A stretch of DNA of 64,000 bases, taken from assembly GCF_002327085.1 (NCBI RefSeq), contig NZ_CP023429.1, positions 1,364,001-1,428,000 on the forward strand, in the 5' to 3' direction. The stretch is from Neisseria weixii (GTDB lineage: Bacteria; Pseudomonadota; Gammaproteobacteria; Burkholderiales; Neisseriaceae). A model generated the notes under the pieces. It did no database searches, was not told the DNA's origin, and saw nothing but the letters and a program-made list of their open reading frames with translations. Below, in pieces: positions 1 through 9,541 of this stretch (position 1 is its first letter; the number at the start of each line of letters is the position of its first letter). Made by a program: the position numbers and the translations under genes.

Positions 1-154
1 GCGCTACATCGTTTACTTCATGCTCATCTTTAACGAAACGTGAAATCAATCTGATTAATCGGCGTTGATATTTGCTCATCAACATCTCAAACGCCTTTTG
101 TTCGCCTTTTTGTGCGCGCTCTACCAGCATTTGATCGATCTGGCGATCATTCAT
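1..154 (-). CDS. rpoE: RNA polymerase sigma-24 factor RpoE, N-terminal part (cut by window edge)
   Basis: The minus strand from the ATG at 154 reads MNDRQIDQMLVERAQKGEQ and continues to KYQRRLIRLISRFVKDEHEV, the start of the ECF sigma factor RpoE/AlgU (sigma-70 region 2.1/2.2, which contacts core polymerase). Only about 51 residues lie in the window. An A-rich AAAGGTT sits upstream of the ATG. RpoE drives the envelope-stress regulon in the cytoplasm; whether an anti-sigma gene follows is outside the window. The assignment rests on the strongly recognisable region 2 sequence. Confidence 0.88.
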   Translation of the reverse strand, partial: MNDRQIDQMLVERAQKGEQKAFEMLMSKYQRRLIRLISRFVKDEHEVNDVA

Positions 155-210
155 TATTTAACCTTTTATGTAACTACATTATAAGTCATAAAATAGCAAA
201 GCGTGCTGTG

Positions 211-1539
211 TTACCTTATGACATTTTTAGTGGAATTTAGTTCCGTAATATATTTCGTTAATGGATCATAAATAGGTAAAAAACCATCAAAATCCCGAAA
301 ATCCTGATTTGCCTTAAGATTAGCAACTGCCAAGCATATACCGTCGGCATTTGCGATAATCGGCCAGATTTGTCTCACTGACGGCAAAATATGGCATTCT
401 TGCAACATTTTCTTGGTTGATTTTTGTCCGAACTCTAATTTTATGACATCACTACTAGTTACTTTTCGGACTATTCCCACATCCATTAATACTTGTTCGC
501 TCAAACCAAACCGATGCGGTTTTAAGGTAAATCCGTTTTCCAACAAAACATCTTTCAGACGGCCTTGAATTCCTTTATGACCCAGCCACGGATAATTTTC
601 CGTATGAATGGTTCTGACATACAAAATATCTCGATACAATTCTATGCTTATATCGTCAAACTGCCATTGTGCAGATTCGGCTTCCAGCAAAATTCTGGCC
701 ATATCAGATAAAGTTTTATGCGACGGTAAGCGAATTTTGTAAATCTGAAAAAAATAATGCAACACACGACGACGTCGCAATTCACTCAAACCACGCCACC
801 AATCGACCTGAAACAGGCCGTCTGAAAGCATACGGTGATAATCATCTTGGGTGACTTCGTCCAACAAAGCCAAATCGTCTTGCAGACTGCGCACGTTGGC
901 CAAAATTTGCTGATGAATATTCGGCACTCGCTGTTTCCATTGCGGCAATGCTTTATGGCGGATCCAATTGCGCAAATAGCTTGTGTCTTGATTGCTTTCG
1001 TCTGCAACATAAGCCAAATCATGCTCAAACGCATAGTGTTCTAAAGCGGCTCTTGGCGTATCTAAAAGCGGCCGCCAAATTTTGATGCTTTGATTCAAAT
1101 CACGCCATTTTGGCATCGCTGCGAGCGAACGTGTCCCACCGCCACGAGCAACACCGAGCATAAAGGTTTCGACTTGATCGTCTTGATGATGCGCCAACGC
1201 CAAAATATTACATAGACCGTCTGAAAATATACGGTAGCGCCCTGCTCTTGCTGCCGCTTCAATGCCTTTTCCTTTTGCATTAATGGCGGCTTTAGCGACT
1301 CTTAAATCAACATTCAATTGCACACATAATGTTTCGCAAAAATCGGCCCACTCATCAGCAAACGGGCTTAAACCGTGATGGACGTGTACGGCACGGAGCT
1401 TAAAATTTTTCTGTTCACGTAAACGAGCCAATAAATGTAGCAAGACCACCGAATCCAATCCGCCGCTCAAGCCGACCTCAATGCTCAATTCATTGCTTGG
1501 CTGTGGTAATTCTGCTGCCAATAAAGCGAATAAATCCAT
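211..1539 (-). CDS. tilS: tRNA(Ile)-lysidine synthase TilS
   Basis: TilS ligates lysine to C34 of the CAU-anticodon tRNA-Ile so that it reads AUA. The N-terminal PP-loop ATPase motif SGGLDS is at residues 25-30, followed by HVHHGLS and the ALAHHQDDQVET block; a TilS-type C-terminal domain follows. The protein is 442 aa, usual for the family. I start at ATG 1539 because GGAG lies at a good distance upstream (GAACGGAGTTGAAAATG); the open frame extends to 1611, but that extra stretch is a dispersed repeat (see 1565-1645). The gene is monocistronic in appearance, with rpoE downstream on the same strand. Confidence 0.93.
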   Translation of the reverse strand: MDLFALLAAELPQPSNELSIEVGLSGGLDSVVLLHLLARLREQKNFKLRAVHVHHGLSPFADEWADFCETLCVQLNVDLRVAKAAINAKGKGIEAAARAGRYRIFSDGLCNILALAHHQDDQVETFMLGVARGGGTRSLAAMPKWRDLNQSIKIWRPLLDTPRAALEHYAFEHDLAYVADESNQDTSYLRNWIRHKALPQWKQRVPNIHQQILANVRSLQDDLALLDEVTQDDYHRMLSDGLFQVDWWRGLSELRRRRVLHYFFQIYKIRLPSHKTLSDMARILLEAESAQWQFDDISIELYRDILYVRTIHTENYPWLGHKGIQGRLKDVLLENGFTLKPHRFGLSEQVLMDVGIVRKVTSSDVIKLEFGQKSTKKMLQECHILPSVRQIWPIIANADGICLAVANLKANQDFRDFDGFLPIYDPLTKYITELNSTKNVIR

Positions 1540-1564
1540 TTTCAACTCCGTTCTTTTTAGACAG

Positions 1565-1645
1565 CCGATATAGGAAATCGTCGGGTTGTTTACATTTTTC
1601 ACGCAAAACAACTTTTATTTTTTGCCTGAATGATTGTTTTAGGAT
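1565..1645 (+). repeat. Dispersed ~80 bp repeat, copy 1 (inverted partner at 49661-49741)
   Basis: This stretch just upstream of tilS matches the reverse complement of 49661-49741 with roughly six mismatches over 80 bases (shared core includes GTCGGGTTGTTTACA and TTTTGCCT.AATGATTGTTTTAGGAT). Both copies lie near a GAGACC/GGTCTC element end. No function recognised. Confidence 0.75.
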
Positions 1646-1656
1646 TTTCTACAAAT

Positions 1657-1797
1657 GAGACCTTTGCCCAAGCCGTAGATTTGAATAAGTTCGAAGTTGG
1701 AGCAGCACAGAAAGCGCAGGGATTATCTGAATCATCAAGCTTTCGGGCAGCGCACAATGAAGAAATGCACCAAAGATACGGAGTTTTTGAAGGTCTC
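1657..1797 (+). repeat. MITE-like element (GAGACC family), copy a
   Basis: 141 bp bounded by GAGACCTTTGC and TTTGAAGGTCTC. The interior (AGATTTGAATA.GTTCGAAGTTG, GCGCAGGGATTATC, CAAGCTTTCG.GCAGCGCACAA) matches the copies at 6822, 23044 and 55878 in the same orientation. No coding capacity. Unlike most copies, neither end abuts a DUS. Confidence 0.8.
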
Positions 1798-1860
1798 AGC
1801 CTAAAATGCAAAAACAAGCAGGCACCAGCCTGCTTGTTTTAAGACAATTGCAGTATTAAA

Positions 1861-2820
1861 TTATTTCTCGGTAAATTTACCGTATGCCATGATACGGTCA
1901 AAACGACGGGACAATAAATCTGCCATCGGAATGCTTTGTGCATCACGCAATTGTTCTTCCAAAACATGTTTTACACTCAACATCACCGCTTCCATATTGC
2001 GGTGTGCGCCACCCAAAGGCTCGTCAATGATGCGATCGATCAAGTTTAATTCTTCCAGACGCTTGGCGGTAATGCCCAAGGCTTGTGCGGCATCGGCGGC
2101 TTTTTCGGCGGTTTTCCAAAGAATCGATGCACAACCTTCCGGAGAAATTACCGAATAAGTTGAGTATTGCAACATATTCACATAGTCACCCACGGCAATT
2201 GCCAAAGCGCCGCCCGATCCCCCTTCGCCGATAATGGTGCAGATTACCGGCACCCGCAAGCGGGTCAATTCGTATAAATTGCGACCGATGGCTTCCGATT
2301 GTCCACGCTCTTCCGCACCAATACCCGGATAAGCACCCGGGGTATCGACGAAAGTCATCACCGGCAAACCGAATTTTTCAGCAGTCTGCATCAAGCGCAA
2401 GGCTTTGCGGTAACCTTCCGGACGCGGCATACCAAAATTGCGGCGGATTTTTTCTTTGGTGTCACGACCTTTTTGATGACCGATGACCACCACGCTCTGA
2501 CCGTTGAAACGCGCCAAACCACCTACGATGGCATAATCGTCGGCAAAATGACGGTCGCCGTGCAATTCTTCAAAGTCAGTGAAAATCGCGTTGATGTAGT
2601 CTAAGGTATAAGGACGCTGCGGGTGACGTGAAACCTGTGAAATTTGGGCAGGTGTCAGTTTGCTGAAAATAGATTTGGTTAAATCATTGCTTTTCTTTTG
2701 CAGGCGGAAAATTTCGTCTGAAATATCGACAGCCGACTCACCTTGAACGAAGCGCAGCTCGTCGATTTTGTTGGTCAGCTCAGCAATAGGCTGTTCGAAA
2801 TCTAAAAAAACAGGTTTCAT
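1861..2820 (-). CDS. accA: Acetyl-CoA carboxylase carboxyltransferase subunit alpha
   Basis: AccA pairs with AccD to transfer CO2 from carboxybiotin (on AccB) to acetyl-CoA, giving malonyl-CoA for fatty acid synthesis in the cytoplasm. The 319 aa length equals the E. coli protein. Family blocks visible are [67 protein letters not shown] and the [11 protein letters not shown] oxyanion-forming loop. It begins with [15 protein letters not shown], standard for the family. It stands alone on the minus strand, separated from tilS by a MITE-like element. Confidence 0.96.
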   Translation of the reverse strand: MKPVFLDFEQPIAELTNKIDELRFVQGESAVDISDEIFRLQKKSNDLTKSIFSKLTPAQISQVSRHPQRPYTLDYINAIFTDFEELHGDRHFADDYAIVGGLARFNGQSVVVIGHQKGRDTKEKIRRNFGMPRPEGYRKALRLMQTAEKFGLPVMTFVDTPGAYPGIGAEERGQSEAIGRNLYELTRLRVPVICTIIGEGGSGGALAIAVGDYVNMLQYSTYSVISPEGCASILWKTAEKAADAAQALGITAKRLEELNLIDRIIDEPLGGAHRNMEAVMLSVKHVLEEQLRDAQSIPMADLLSRRFDRIMAYGKFTEK

Positions 2821-3041
2821 ACGATGACGCTCTCAATGGATAAGATTCTGCTGCAATCATACGCTAATCAGGCAATTTTAGCAGCAGTTTGCACAAAAAA
2901 TATGCAGCATTTTGATAAAAATCAGGGCTTTTCCATGATTTTCAGACGGTCTGATTGATTTTTAGTATAGATACACTAATACATCAAGTGGCGTATCTTA
3001 TGATAAACTCGCAAGCAATTCAAATCTTTTCTGACACGCTT

Positions 3042-3443
3042 ATGAAAAACGAACAAGACAATCACACCATGCGCTTAGATAAATGGCTGTGGGCCGCGCG
3101 CTTTTTCAAAACCCGTGCGCTGGCACAAAAGCATATCGAGCTTGGCCGCATTCACGTCAACGGGGCAAAGGTGAAAAACAGCAAATACATCGTTGTCGGA
3201 GACGCCATTGATATGAGCTTGAATTCGCTGCCCTACAAATTCAAAGTATTGGCGCTCAACCACCAACGCCGTCCTGCACCGGAAGCAAGATTGCTTTACC
3301 AAGAAGATGCCCAAACCGCCACCGAACGCGAAAACCAAAAGCTGCTTAATGAAGCCAGCCGCATTACCGCTGCTTATCCCGACGGCCGACCGACTAAACG
3401 CGACCGCCGACAATTGGATAAAGTCAAACGCGATACTTGGTAA
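3042..3443 (+). CDS. hslR: Ribosome-associated heat shock protein Hsp15 (S4 domain)
   Basis: Hsp15 binds 50S subunits that carry a stalled nascent chain. The S4 RNA-binding domain is clear: MRLDKWLWAARFFKTRALAQ, then GRIHVNG..VK.S, and a basic C-terminus (GRPTKRDRRQLDKVK). From ATG 3042 the protein is 133 aa, the size of E. coli Hsp15; ATG 3069 (MRLDKW) is the alternative start, and no strong ribosome-binding site separates them. It is convergent with the porin-like gene, with a DUS palindrome between them. Confidence 0.85.
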   Translation: MKNEQDNHTMRLDKWLWAARFFKTRALAQKHIELGRIHVNGAKVKNSKYIVVGDAIDMSLNSLPYKFKVLALNHQRRPAPEARLLYQEDAQTATERENQKLLNEASRITAAYPDGRPTKRDRRQLDKVKRDTW

Positions 3444-3448
3444 AGCCA

Positions 3449-3490
3449 TATTAGCAAGGCCGTCTGAAATTTCAGACGGCCTTGCTAATA
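3449..3490. terminator. DUS-based bidirectional terminator
   Basis: A perfect 42 bp palindrome: two inverted DUS plus a further 8-9 paired bases on each side (TATTAGCAA / TTGCTAATA). It lies 6 bp after hslR and serves the convergent porin-like gene too. Confidence 0.75.
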
Positions 3491-3541
3491 TTCTGAAAGC
3501 CGACATACAAATACACTCTGTTTGTCAGCTTTCAAAGCCAA

Positions 3542-4678
3542 TTAAAATTTGTATTCTACTTGGCCGCGAACCACGTTCACGTCTTGTTTATCGCCGCCAA
3601 CTGTAGCGGTAACTTGTTTACCGTGCAAGTAGAAGCCTTTTACTTTCCAGTTTTTCCAAGGAATGTAAGTTGCACCCAATTGAACACCTTGAACGTTTTT
3701 GCTGTAGTCTTCAACTGAAGATACACCCGACAATGAACCCACACGGCGGTAGTTCAAAAACACGTCATAAGAATTGCGCACGTCCCAATCCGCCAATTTA
3801 TAGCGAACTTCGGTAAATACGCCGTCGTTTTTGATTTTTTGGCCGACATCGTTATAGGCTTTGATGTTGGATTTGCTGACCGCAGCCATCCAGCGCCAAT
3901 CGTCGTTGAATTTGATGTCGGTACCCAATTCGCCGAATACGGCATTTTTGGCATCGTGACGGTCGCCGATATCAACATCCTTCATGTAGCTGACGGTTGC
4001 GCCTACATTGATATTTTCATTTATAGGGTAAGTGCTTTGAATCGAAGCAAAATGTTTGCGACGGCCACCTACGCCCCAGATATTGTCGTTAAAGTAGCCG
4101 GTGCGACGACCTGCCGTCACTTTAGTCGGCAATACTTTGTTGTCAAAGAATAATTCAGCACCGGTCACTTCAGTATCCCAAACCCGACCGTATGAAGAGA
4201 ATGCGCCAAACTTACCCACACGGGCTTTGATGCTGTTGTCACCAAAATTGTAAACCGTACCTTCGGCATACAGTTTGTTTACCGGCACATCATGGTCACC
4301 ACGGAATTTACCGGTTTCCAAATCGATGTTCGGCTCGATTTGCGCTACGGCTTTCCAATCTTTATACAGATTTGCACGCACCCAAAATTCGGCGTTAAAT
4401 TCGCTGTGGGTGTTTTCAGGTGTCGGATTTACGCCGCTGTTATTGGCTCTAGTGTCTTCGCTGTCGACACGAACACGGAAAGCGCCGTTTACTGTCAGCA
4501 AATCATTGAAAATGCTGATTTTATCATCGTCTTTACGGATAATACTGCCGGAATTGACGTAATCGCCGGTGGTCGACAGCGCAGCGGCATCGCGTTCACT
4601 ATCAGCAGGATTGGCCACAGCAAAAGACGCAGCAGCTAAAGCAGCACAAACAACAGCAAAGTTTTTTTGAATTTTCAT
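3542..4678 (-). CDS. Porin-like outer membrane beta-barrel protein
   Basis: A 378 aa protein starting at ATG 4678 (GGAG upstream, CTGGAGATTTGCATG). The signal peptide is MKIQKNFAVVCAALAAASFA with likely cleavage after AVA or AFA. The mature part is rich in alternating aromatic/polar strands (AVAQIEPNIDLETGKF, IKARVGKFGAF, VRGQVEYKF) and ends in Phe, the Bam-recognised C-terminal signature of outer membrane barrels. Single barrel domain, no cysteine pair noted. It does not look like neisserial PorA/PorB; the exact family and substrate are not recognised. A good promoter lies upstream at 4878-4906. Likely a general or substrate-specific porin (inference). Confidence 0.75.
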   Translation of the reverse strand: MKIQKNFAVVCAALAAASFAVANPADSERDAAALSTTGDYVNSGSIIRKDDDKISIFNDLLTVNGAFRVRVDSEDTRANNSGVNPTPENTHSEFNAEFWVRANLYKDWKAVAQIEPNIDLETGKFRGDHDVPVNKLYAEGTVYNFGDNSIKARVGKFGAFSSYGRVWDTEVTGAELFFDNKVLPTKVTAGRRTGYFNDNIWGVGGRRKHFASIQSTYPINENINVGATVSYMKDVDIGDRHDAKNAVFGELGTDIKFNDDWRWMAAVSKSNIKAYNDVGQKIKNDGVFTEVRYKLADWDVRNSYDVFLNYRRVGSLSGVSSVEDYSKNVQGVQLGATYIPWKNWKVKGFYLHGKQVTATVGGDKQDVNVVRGQVEYKF

Positions 4679-4877
4679 GCAAATCTCCAGTTTATCGAGT
4701 AAACAACCGTTTGTAATTTTCATTGCCGAAACCGAGTTTGAAGCCGGTTGACAACAAATTTATGGATAAGGTGGTTGAACCGACTACAAACCACATCGGT
4801 GTTATTCAGTTACAAGCTTAAAATTTTGTGGCGTTATATCATGCAACATATTAAATTATGTAACTAATGTGATAACA

Positions 4878-4906
4878 ATCCTATGTAGTTTGCTGTATTA
4901 CGTCAA
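4878..4906 (-). promoter_or_regulatory. Sigma-70 promoter of the porin-like gene
   Basis: On the minus strand TTGACG (4906-4901), a 17 bp spacer and TAGGAT (4883-4878). It gives a leader of about 200 nt before ATG 4678. The rest of the 4679-5058 gap is AT-rich, with one DUS near 4970; I see no gene in it. Confidence 0.6.
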
Positions 4907-5058
4907 GAAAATTTTACATGAAACAAACAAAAAAACAACTAATTTGATAAATATCAACTTTATTTTAGGCCGTCTGAAAGCTGTTTAACCTAAAAATTTA
5001 TGCAAAACTACTATAAATTTCAAAAAAAGAAATACAATGTAGTTTTATTTAATTTATT

Positions 5059-6798
5059 TTAAAACAGTGCATTAATCATTTCATCTAACGCTGTTTGACG
5101 TTTTTTTTGGTTTTTTACTGCCCATTCAAATATTTTTTTGTCGCCCCAAAACACAAAACGCTCTCGCGCACGAGTGATACCTGTGTACAACAGCGCATTA
5201 TTCAGGCTGCTTAACACATCATCGCTTTCATTTGCCATACCAATACTTGGTGGCAACAGCCACACCTCCCGATATTCCGAACCTTGGCTTTTGTGCACGG
5301 TCATGGCAAACGCCGTTTCAAAAGCGGGCAAGCGACTGATGGGGATTTTTCTGAAACCTTCCGCAAATGGAAAATAAGCGGCCAAACCATTAGCCGATTC
5401 GCTATCCTGCATAATCAGGCCGATGTCGCCATTAAATACATCCAGTGCATAATCATTGCGCATGACCATAATCATTTGTCCGGCAAACCACGGTATATTA
5501 CCCAATATGCGCTGCTGCCGCTGCAAATGGCGGAAATAAGCCTGATTAAAATTTTCCGCATCTTGGCGCCATGCCGTTAACACCACCACATCCGCCACAT
5601 GACCGAATGCCAGCGCCACGTTGCCACTATCTACAGCCTGCCAGTATTTTTCATGCTTGTGATACAGCAATTCGGCTTGATGTTTCATATCGGCATGCAA
5701 TACCTGCAATTCATCAGGAAAGCGTGCAAACTGCGCCCACGCTGTTTCGCTATCTCCGGAAACCACCGCCCGAGCCAAACAACCAATGCCGCTATCTGCA
5801 CCAAAGCGGTGGCTGACATGCAAATGGGCGATGTTTTGCGACAACGCCGACGGATTTTCGGCAACTTTAAATGCATGCTGAGGCAGATATTCGCTCAAAC
5901 GGCGATGAGTATCTTCATCCAGAACGGTTTTTCGTGACAAGGCAGCCAATACCGCACCAACGCCAACCGATGGTAACTGAAATTCATCACCCAAGAAGAT
6001 AACGCGGCAACCGTTCGGGATAGCTTTGAGCAATTGCAGCAACAGTGATAAATCCAACATCGATGCTTCATCCACTACCAATACGTCTAAAGGCAAAGGC
6101 TGCTGCGCATGAAAAGCCGGCCGCATTTGCGGCGGACGAAGTTTCAACAGGCGGTGTACGGTTTGGCCTTCTAAAAGCAATAAATGATGCTTGATGTGCT
6201 CGGGCAAATCGAAGCCGTCTAAGGCACGATGCAGCGAACGTGTCATATGCGCGGCTGCTTTGCCTGTAGGTGCGGCCAAGGCGATGCGCGGCAAAGTGGT
6301 GGCATTGTCGCAAATCAAGCCCAATAATTTGGCGACCGTGGTCGTTTTACCGGTACCGGGGCCGCCGGTAATCAGCATAAAAGCTTGCAACAAAGCCAAA
6401 CCCGCAGCATCACGCTGTCCTTCGCTGCCTTTTTCGGCAAACCAGTTCCGCAGATTTTGCGAAGCCTGCAACCAATCGACATCATCGGTGGCTGCTGTCG
6501 CCAGCCGCTTGATCTCGACAGCCAAGTCGTGCTCCAACTGCCAAAGCCTGCCTAAAAACAAACGCCGCCCGTTCAGCACCAGCGGCGTTTCGCCATCTGA
6601 CCCGACCACCAAAGCAGCACGTTTCAAGGTTGCCGCTTCTTTATCGCTAACCCAAATAAACGAATGCCCGCTTTGCAGTGCGCTAAACAAGGCTTCAACA
6701 TAAGGTGTCACCACGGCCGCTTCTTCGGGCGCGTAGTGTTGCAAAAACTGTGTCGCAGCCAAGGCCGCCGCTTGGTTTAAATCGATGGAAGCATTCAT
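5059..6798 (-). CDS. recD: Exodeoxyribonuclease V subunit alpha (RecD helicase)
   Basis: RecD is the 5'-3' helicase of RecBCD, which resects double-strand breaks for recombination. The 579 aa protein (E. coli 608) has Walker A GGPGTGKTT near residue 144-152, Walker B DVLVVDEASMLDL, motif III FLGDEFQLPSVG and the C-terminal superfamily I motifs (AMTVHKSQGSEY, LLYTGITRARE). It starts MNASIDLNQAAA. recB and recC are not in the window. It is followed upstream by a MITE-like element that separates it from the lol genes. Confidence 0.93.
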   Translation of the reverse strand: MNASIDLNQAAALAATQFLQHYAPEEAAVVTPYVEALFSALQSGHSFIWVSDKEAATLKRAALVVGSDGETPLVLNGRRLFLGRLWQLEHDLAVEIKRLATAATDDVDWLQASQNLRNWFAEKGSEGQRDAAGLALLQAFMLITGGPGTGKTTTVAKLLGLICDNATTLPRIALAAPTGKAAAHMTRSLHRALDGFDLPEHIKHHLLLLEGQTVHRLLKLRPPQMRPAFHAQQPLPLDVLVVDEASMLDLSLLLQLLKAIPNGCRVIFLGDEFQLPSVGVGAVLAALSRKTVLDEDTHRRLSEYLPQHAFKVAENPSALSQNIAHLHVSHRFGADSGIGCLARAVVSGDSETAWAQFARFPDELQVLHADMKHQAELLYHKHEKYWQAVDSGNVALAFGHVADVVVLTAWRQDAENFNQAYFRHLQRQQRILGNIPWFAGQMIMVMRNDYALDVFNGDIGLIMQDSESANGLAAYFPFAEGFRKIPISRLPAFETAFAMTVHKSQGSEYREVWLLPPSIGMANESDDVLSSLNNALLYTGITRARERFVFWGDKKIFEWAVKNQKKRQTALDEMINALF

Positions 6799-6821
6799 TT
6801 TGTTTTCTCACGAAATAGACT

Positions 6822-6965
6822 GAGACCTTTGCAAAACCCTAGATTTGAGTATAGTTCAACGTTGTAGCAGCGCAGAAAGCGAAGACATATCATAAAGATA
6901 GGCAAGCTTTCGAGCAGCGCACAACGAAGAAATGTGCTCAAAGATAGGGATTTTACAAAGGTCTC
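6822..6965 (+). repeat. MITE-like element (GAGACC family), copy b
   Basis: 144 bp bounded by GAGACCTTTGCAAAA and TTTTACAAAGGTCTC, with the conserved family interior. A DUS starts two bases after its right end. This is one of the best preserved copies and can serve as the reference. Confidence 0.85.
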
Positions 6966-6967
6966 AG

Positions 6968-7008
6968 AGGCCGTCTGAAAGTTTTACGTAATACTTTTCA
7001 GACGGCCT
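6968..7008. terminator. DUS-pair terminator between lolD and recD
   Basis: Two inverted AGGCCGTCTGAAA copies around a 15-nt loop, downstream of lolD. Confidence 0.6.
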
Positions 7009-7041
7009 ATTATACCGTTTTACATTTATTTGCCATAAGGG

Positions 7042-7721
7042 TTATTTGTTTTGCAAACGCCCGTCCTGCATGGTCATCACGCACTCGAAACGCACAGCCA
7101 ATTCATCATCATGTGTTACCACAATCAGGCTGGTACCCAATTCGTTTTTCAAATCTAACATCATGTCGAGTACATTTTGCGCATTTTTTCGGTCGAGATT
7201 GCCGGTCGGTTCATCAGCCAGCAAACATTTCGGCTGAGTAACCAGCGCGCGGGCAATGGCGGCACGTTGGCGTTCTCCTCCCGACAATTCGCTCGGGCGG
7301 TGCAGCATACGTTGTTTCAAACCGACTTTTTCCAGCATCCCCGCTGCTTGTGCTTCAGCCTCAGCTTTCGATTTCTTGCCGATCAGCAAAGGCATCATCA
7401 CGTTTTCCAAAGCAGAAAATTCAGGCAGAAGATGATGGAATTGATACACGAATCCCAAATATTGATTGCGCAATAAGCCCAACTGCTTTTGGCTCATTTG
7501 CCCTAAATCCTGCCCATCAGCATCACACGGCCTTCAGACGGCATATCCAAGCCGCCCAAAATATGCAGCAGCGTTGATTTACCGCTGCCCGACGAACCGA
7601 TAATGCTGACGCTCTGACCTTGCATCACTTCCAAATTCAAGCCGTTCAATACTTGCACGTTCAGCGCGCCGTCGTTGTAGCTTTTGCCGACATTTTCACA
7701 TTTCAACACAATATTATTCAT
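7042..7721 (-). CDS. lolD: Lipoprotein-releasing system ATPase LolD (one frameshift)
   Basis: LolD powers the LolCDE-type ABC transporter that extracts mature lipoproteins from the inner membrane. The start [18 protein letters not shown], Walker [10 protein letters not shown] and then, in the next frame, the [17 protein letters not shown]-loop, [15 protein letters not shown] signature and [11 protein letters not shown]alker B are all present. Around 7510-7513 one base is missing (GGGCAGGATTTAGGG where GGGCCAGGATTTAGGG is expected). Restoring it gives 226 aa, the family length. Its ATG overlaps the last 8 bases of lolC (ATGAATAA), indicating translational coupling. Probably intact in the organism; the frameshift looks like a sequence error. 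Confidence 0.88.
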
Positions 7722-8964
7722 AGCGCAAAGCCTCCGCAGGTTGGGTTTTTGCCGCGCGCCAGCTTGGGTACAGCGTGGCGATAAAGGCCAAAGCCAAAGA
7801 AATACACGCAATCACGGCCACGTCTTTCATGTTGACATCGCTTGGCAGGTAATCGATGAAATAAATCTGCGAATTAATCAAATGCACGCCAAACAGTTTT
7901 TCAAAGAATGCCACGATTTTACCGACATTCCAGCCCAGCAACACGCCGCACACTACGCCGATTAAGGTGCCGAAAAATCCGGCAAACGCACCCTGCACCA
8001 TAAAAATCTTCATCACACCGGCAGGCGACAAACCCAAGGTGCGTAAAATCGCAATATCGGCCTGCTTCTCGGTCACCGCCATCACCAATGACGACACCAA
8101 ATTAAATGCTGCTACGGCAATAATCAACATTAAGATGATGAACATCATGCGTTTTTCTAATTCAACCGCTTCAAAATAGCTGCGGTTGCTGAAAGTCCAA
8201 TCGCGCACCCAAACGTCTTGCTGCTCGGCTGCAGGAATCAGGTTAGCGATAAAATCAGGCGCGTTTTGCGGATCCGCCAGTTTCAGGCGTAAGCCGCCGA
8301 CACCGTCGCCCAAGCGATACAAAACTTGCGCGTCTTGAATATGCGTCATCGCCAGTGAGTTATCCAATTCATATACACCGGTTTTGACGATGCCGACCAC
8401 GTTAAACTGCTTCAAACGCGGCACCACGCCTGCCGGCGTAACATTGCCCTCAGGTGTAATGACCGTCACTTTTCCGCCCGGCTCCGCACCCAAAGCCTGA
8501 GCCAGACCTTCGCCCAAAATAATGTCGAAGCTGCCCGGTTTCAAATCGTCAAAGCTGCCCACCGGCATGTCTTTGCCGTAATCGACCACATTTTTTTCTT
8601 CAGACGGCAAAATACCGCGAATCTGCACACCGCGCACTTCGCCCGAGTTGGCCAACAAGGCTTGGTCGGACACATAAGGCGCGCTGGCCAACACTTCTTT
8701 TTTGTCTTTAATATAACGGCGCAAATCCTGCCACTCGGCACCATTGCCATTATCGAAATAACCGATTTCAGCATGCGGCGCAACGTTTAATAGCTGCCCA
8801 CGGATTTCTTTCTGAAAGCCGTTCATTACCGACAGCACCACAATCAGCGCAGTCACGCCCAATGCAATGCCGGCAATCGAAATCATGGTGATGAACGACA
8901 TGAATCCGTTGCGCTTTTTCGCCCGCAGATAGCGCAGGCCGATCCAAGATTCTAAAGAAGTCAT
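7714..8964 (-). CDS. lolC: Lipoprotein-releasing system membrane protein LolC/LolE
   Basis: The 416 aa inner-membrane protein has the MacB/LolC fold: an N-terminal cytoplasmic stretch ([24 protein letters not shown]), TM1, a large periplasmic domain (about residues 45-270) and three C-terminal TM segments in the FtsX-like domain ([23 protein letters not shown] ... [10 protein letters not shown]). It ends PAEALRYE, typical of LolC/LolE. Only one membrane gene accompanies lolD here, so it may act as a homodimer (LolF-like) or have a partner elsewhere; I cannot tell LolC from LolE by eye. Confidence 0.9.
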   Translation of the reverse strand: MTSLESWIGLRYLRAKKRNGFMSFITMISIAGIALGVTALIVVLSVMNGFQKEIRGQLLNVAPHAEIGYFDNGNGAEWQDLRRYIKDKKEVLASAPYVSDQALLANSGEVRGVQIRGILPSEEKNVVDYGKDMPVGSFDDLKPGSFDIILGEGLAQALGAEPGGKVTVITPEGNVTPAGVVPRLKQFNVVGIVKTGVYELDNSLAMTHIQDAQVLYRLGDGVGGLRLKLADPQNAPDFIANLIPAAEQQDVWVRDWTFSNRSYFEAVELEKRMMFIILMLIIAVAAFNLVSSLVMAVTEKQADIAILRTLGLSPAGVMKIFMVQGAFAGFFGTLIGVVCGVLLGWNVGKIVAFFEKLFGVHLINSQIYFIDYLPSDVNMKDVAVIACISLALAFIATLYPSWRAAKTQPAEALRYE

Positions 8965-9183
8965 TTATTTCAAGCTGCCTTCGTTTCAAAGTAAAAGCGG
9001 TATTGTACCGTAAAACGTGTAGGCCGTCTGAAACGCCTACGGCATAAAAAAACAACTGTAAAGACTGACCTTGTAAACCACAATTTCGGTAAAATCCGCC
9101 GGAAAATTTGCATTTGTGGTGAATCAGTTTTATTCTAGGTTCAACGGGGCCTGTCTGGCGCCATGAATAAGGACAAATATCCG

Positions 9184-9470
9184 ATGAAAACCACAAAACT
9201 CTTGGCTTCATCCGTAGTCGCTGCTGCTTTAGCGTTCAGCGTGAATGCGTATGCGGCTAAAGAAGTTAAAATTGCTTCCAACAACACACCTTACTCTGAT
9301 ACACACGTGCAGCAATTAGCCGCCACTGCCTTAGGCATGGGCGTGAAAGAACCGGTCAGCCTCACCCGCTCGGGGGCAATGTTGTCGTATCCGGCAGCGG
9401 CAGCACCAAATGTACCTTTAAAGTAGGCGAAGGCGATTCCCCTAAAATTCAGGGTGTGAACTGCAAATAA
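9184..9470 (+). CDS. Small secreted protein of unknown function (one frameshift)
   Basis: ATG 9184 (AAGGAC 12 bases upstream) opens MKTTKLLASSVVAAALAFSV, a signal peptide ending NAYA|AKEVK. The mature part reads EVKIASNNTPYSDTHVQQLA and then, after restoring one G in the GGGGG run at 9372-9376, continues to ...STKCTFKVGEGDSPKIQGVN CK stop at 9470. That gives 95 aa with two cysteines near the C-terminus that could form a disulfide. No family recognised. Without the correction it ends at 9426. It is alone between lolC and recR and is followed by a strong palindromic terminator. Confidence 0.6.
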
Positions 9471-9475
9471 TCTGC

Positions 9476-9530
9476 TCCCAATATGCAAAAGGCCGTCTGA
9501 AATATCCAGACGGCCTTTTGCATATTGGGA
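9476..9530. terminator. Extended DUS palindrome terminator
   Basis: Perfect 24 bp arms (9476-9499 and 9507-9530) around a 7-nt loop; the DUS pair is extended outward by 12 paired bases on each side. It serves the small secreted gene and convergent recR. Confidence 0.7.
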
Positions 9531-9541
9531 ACATTCTTCTT

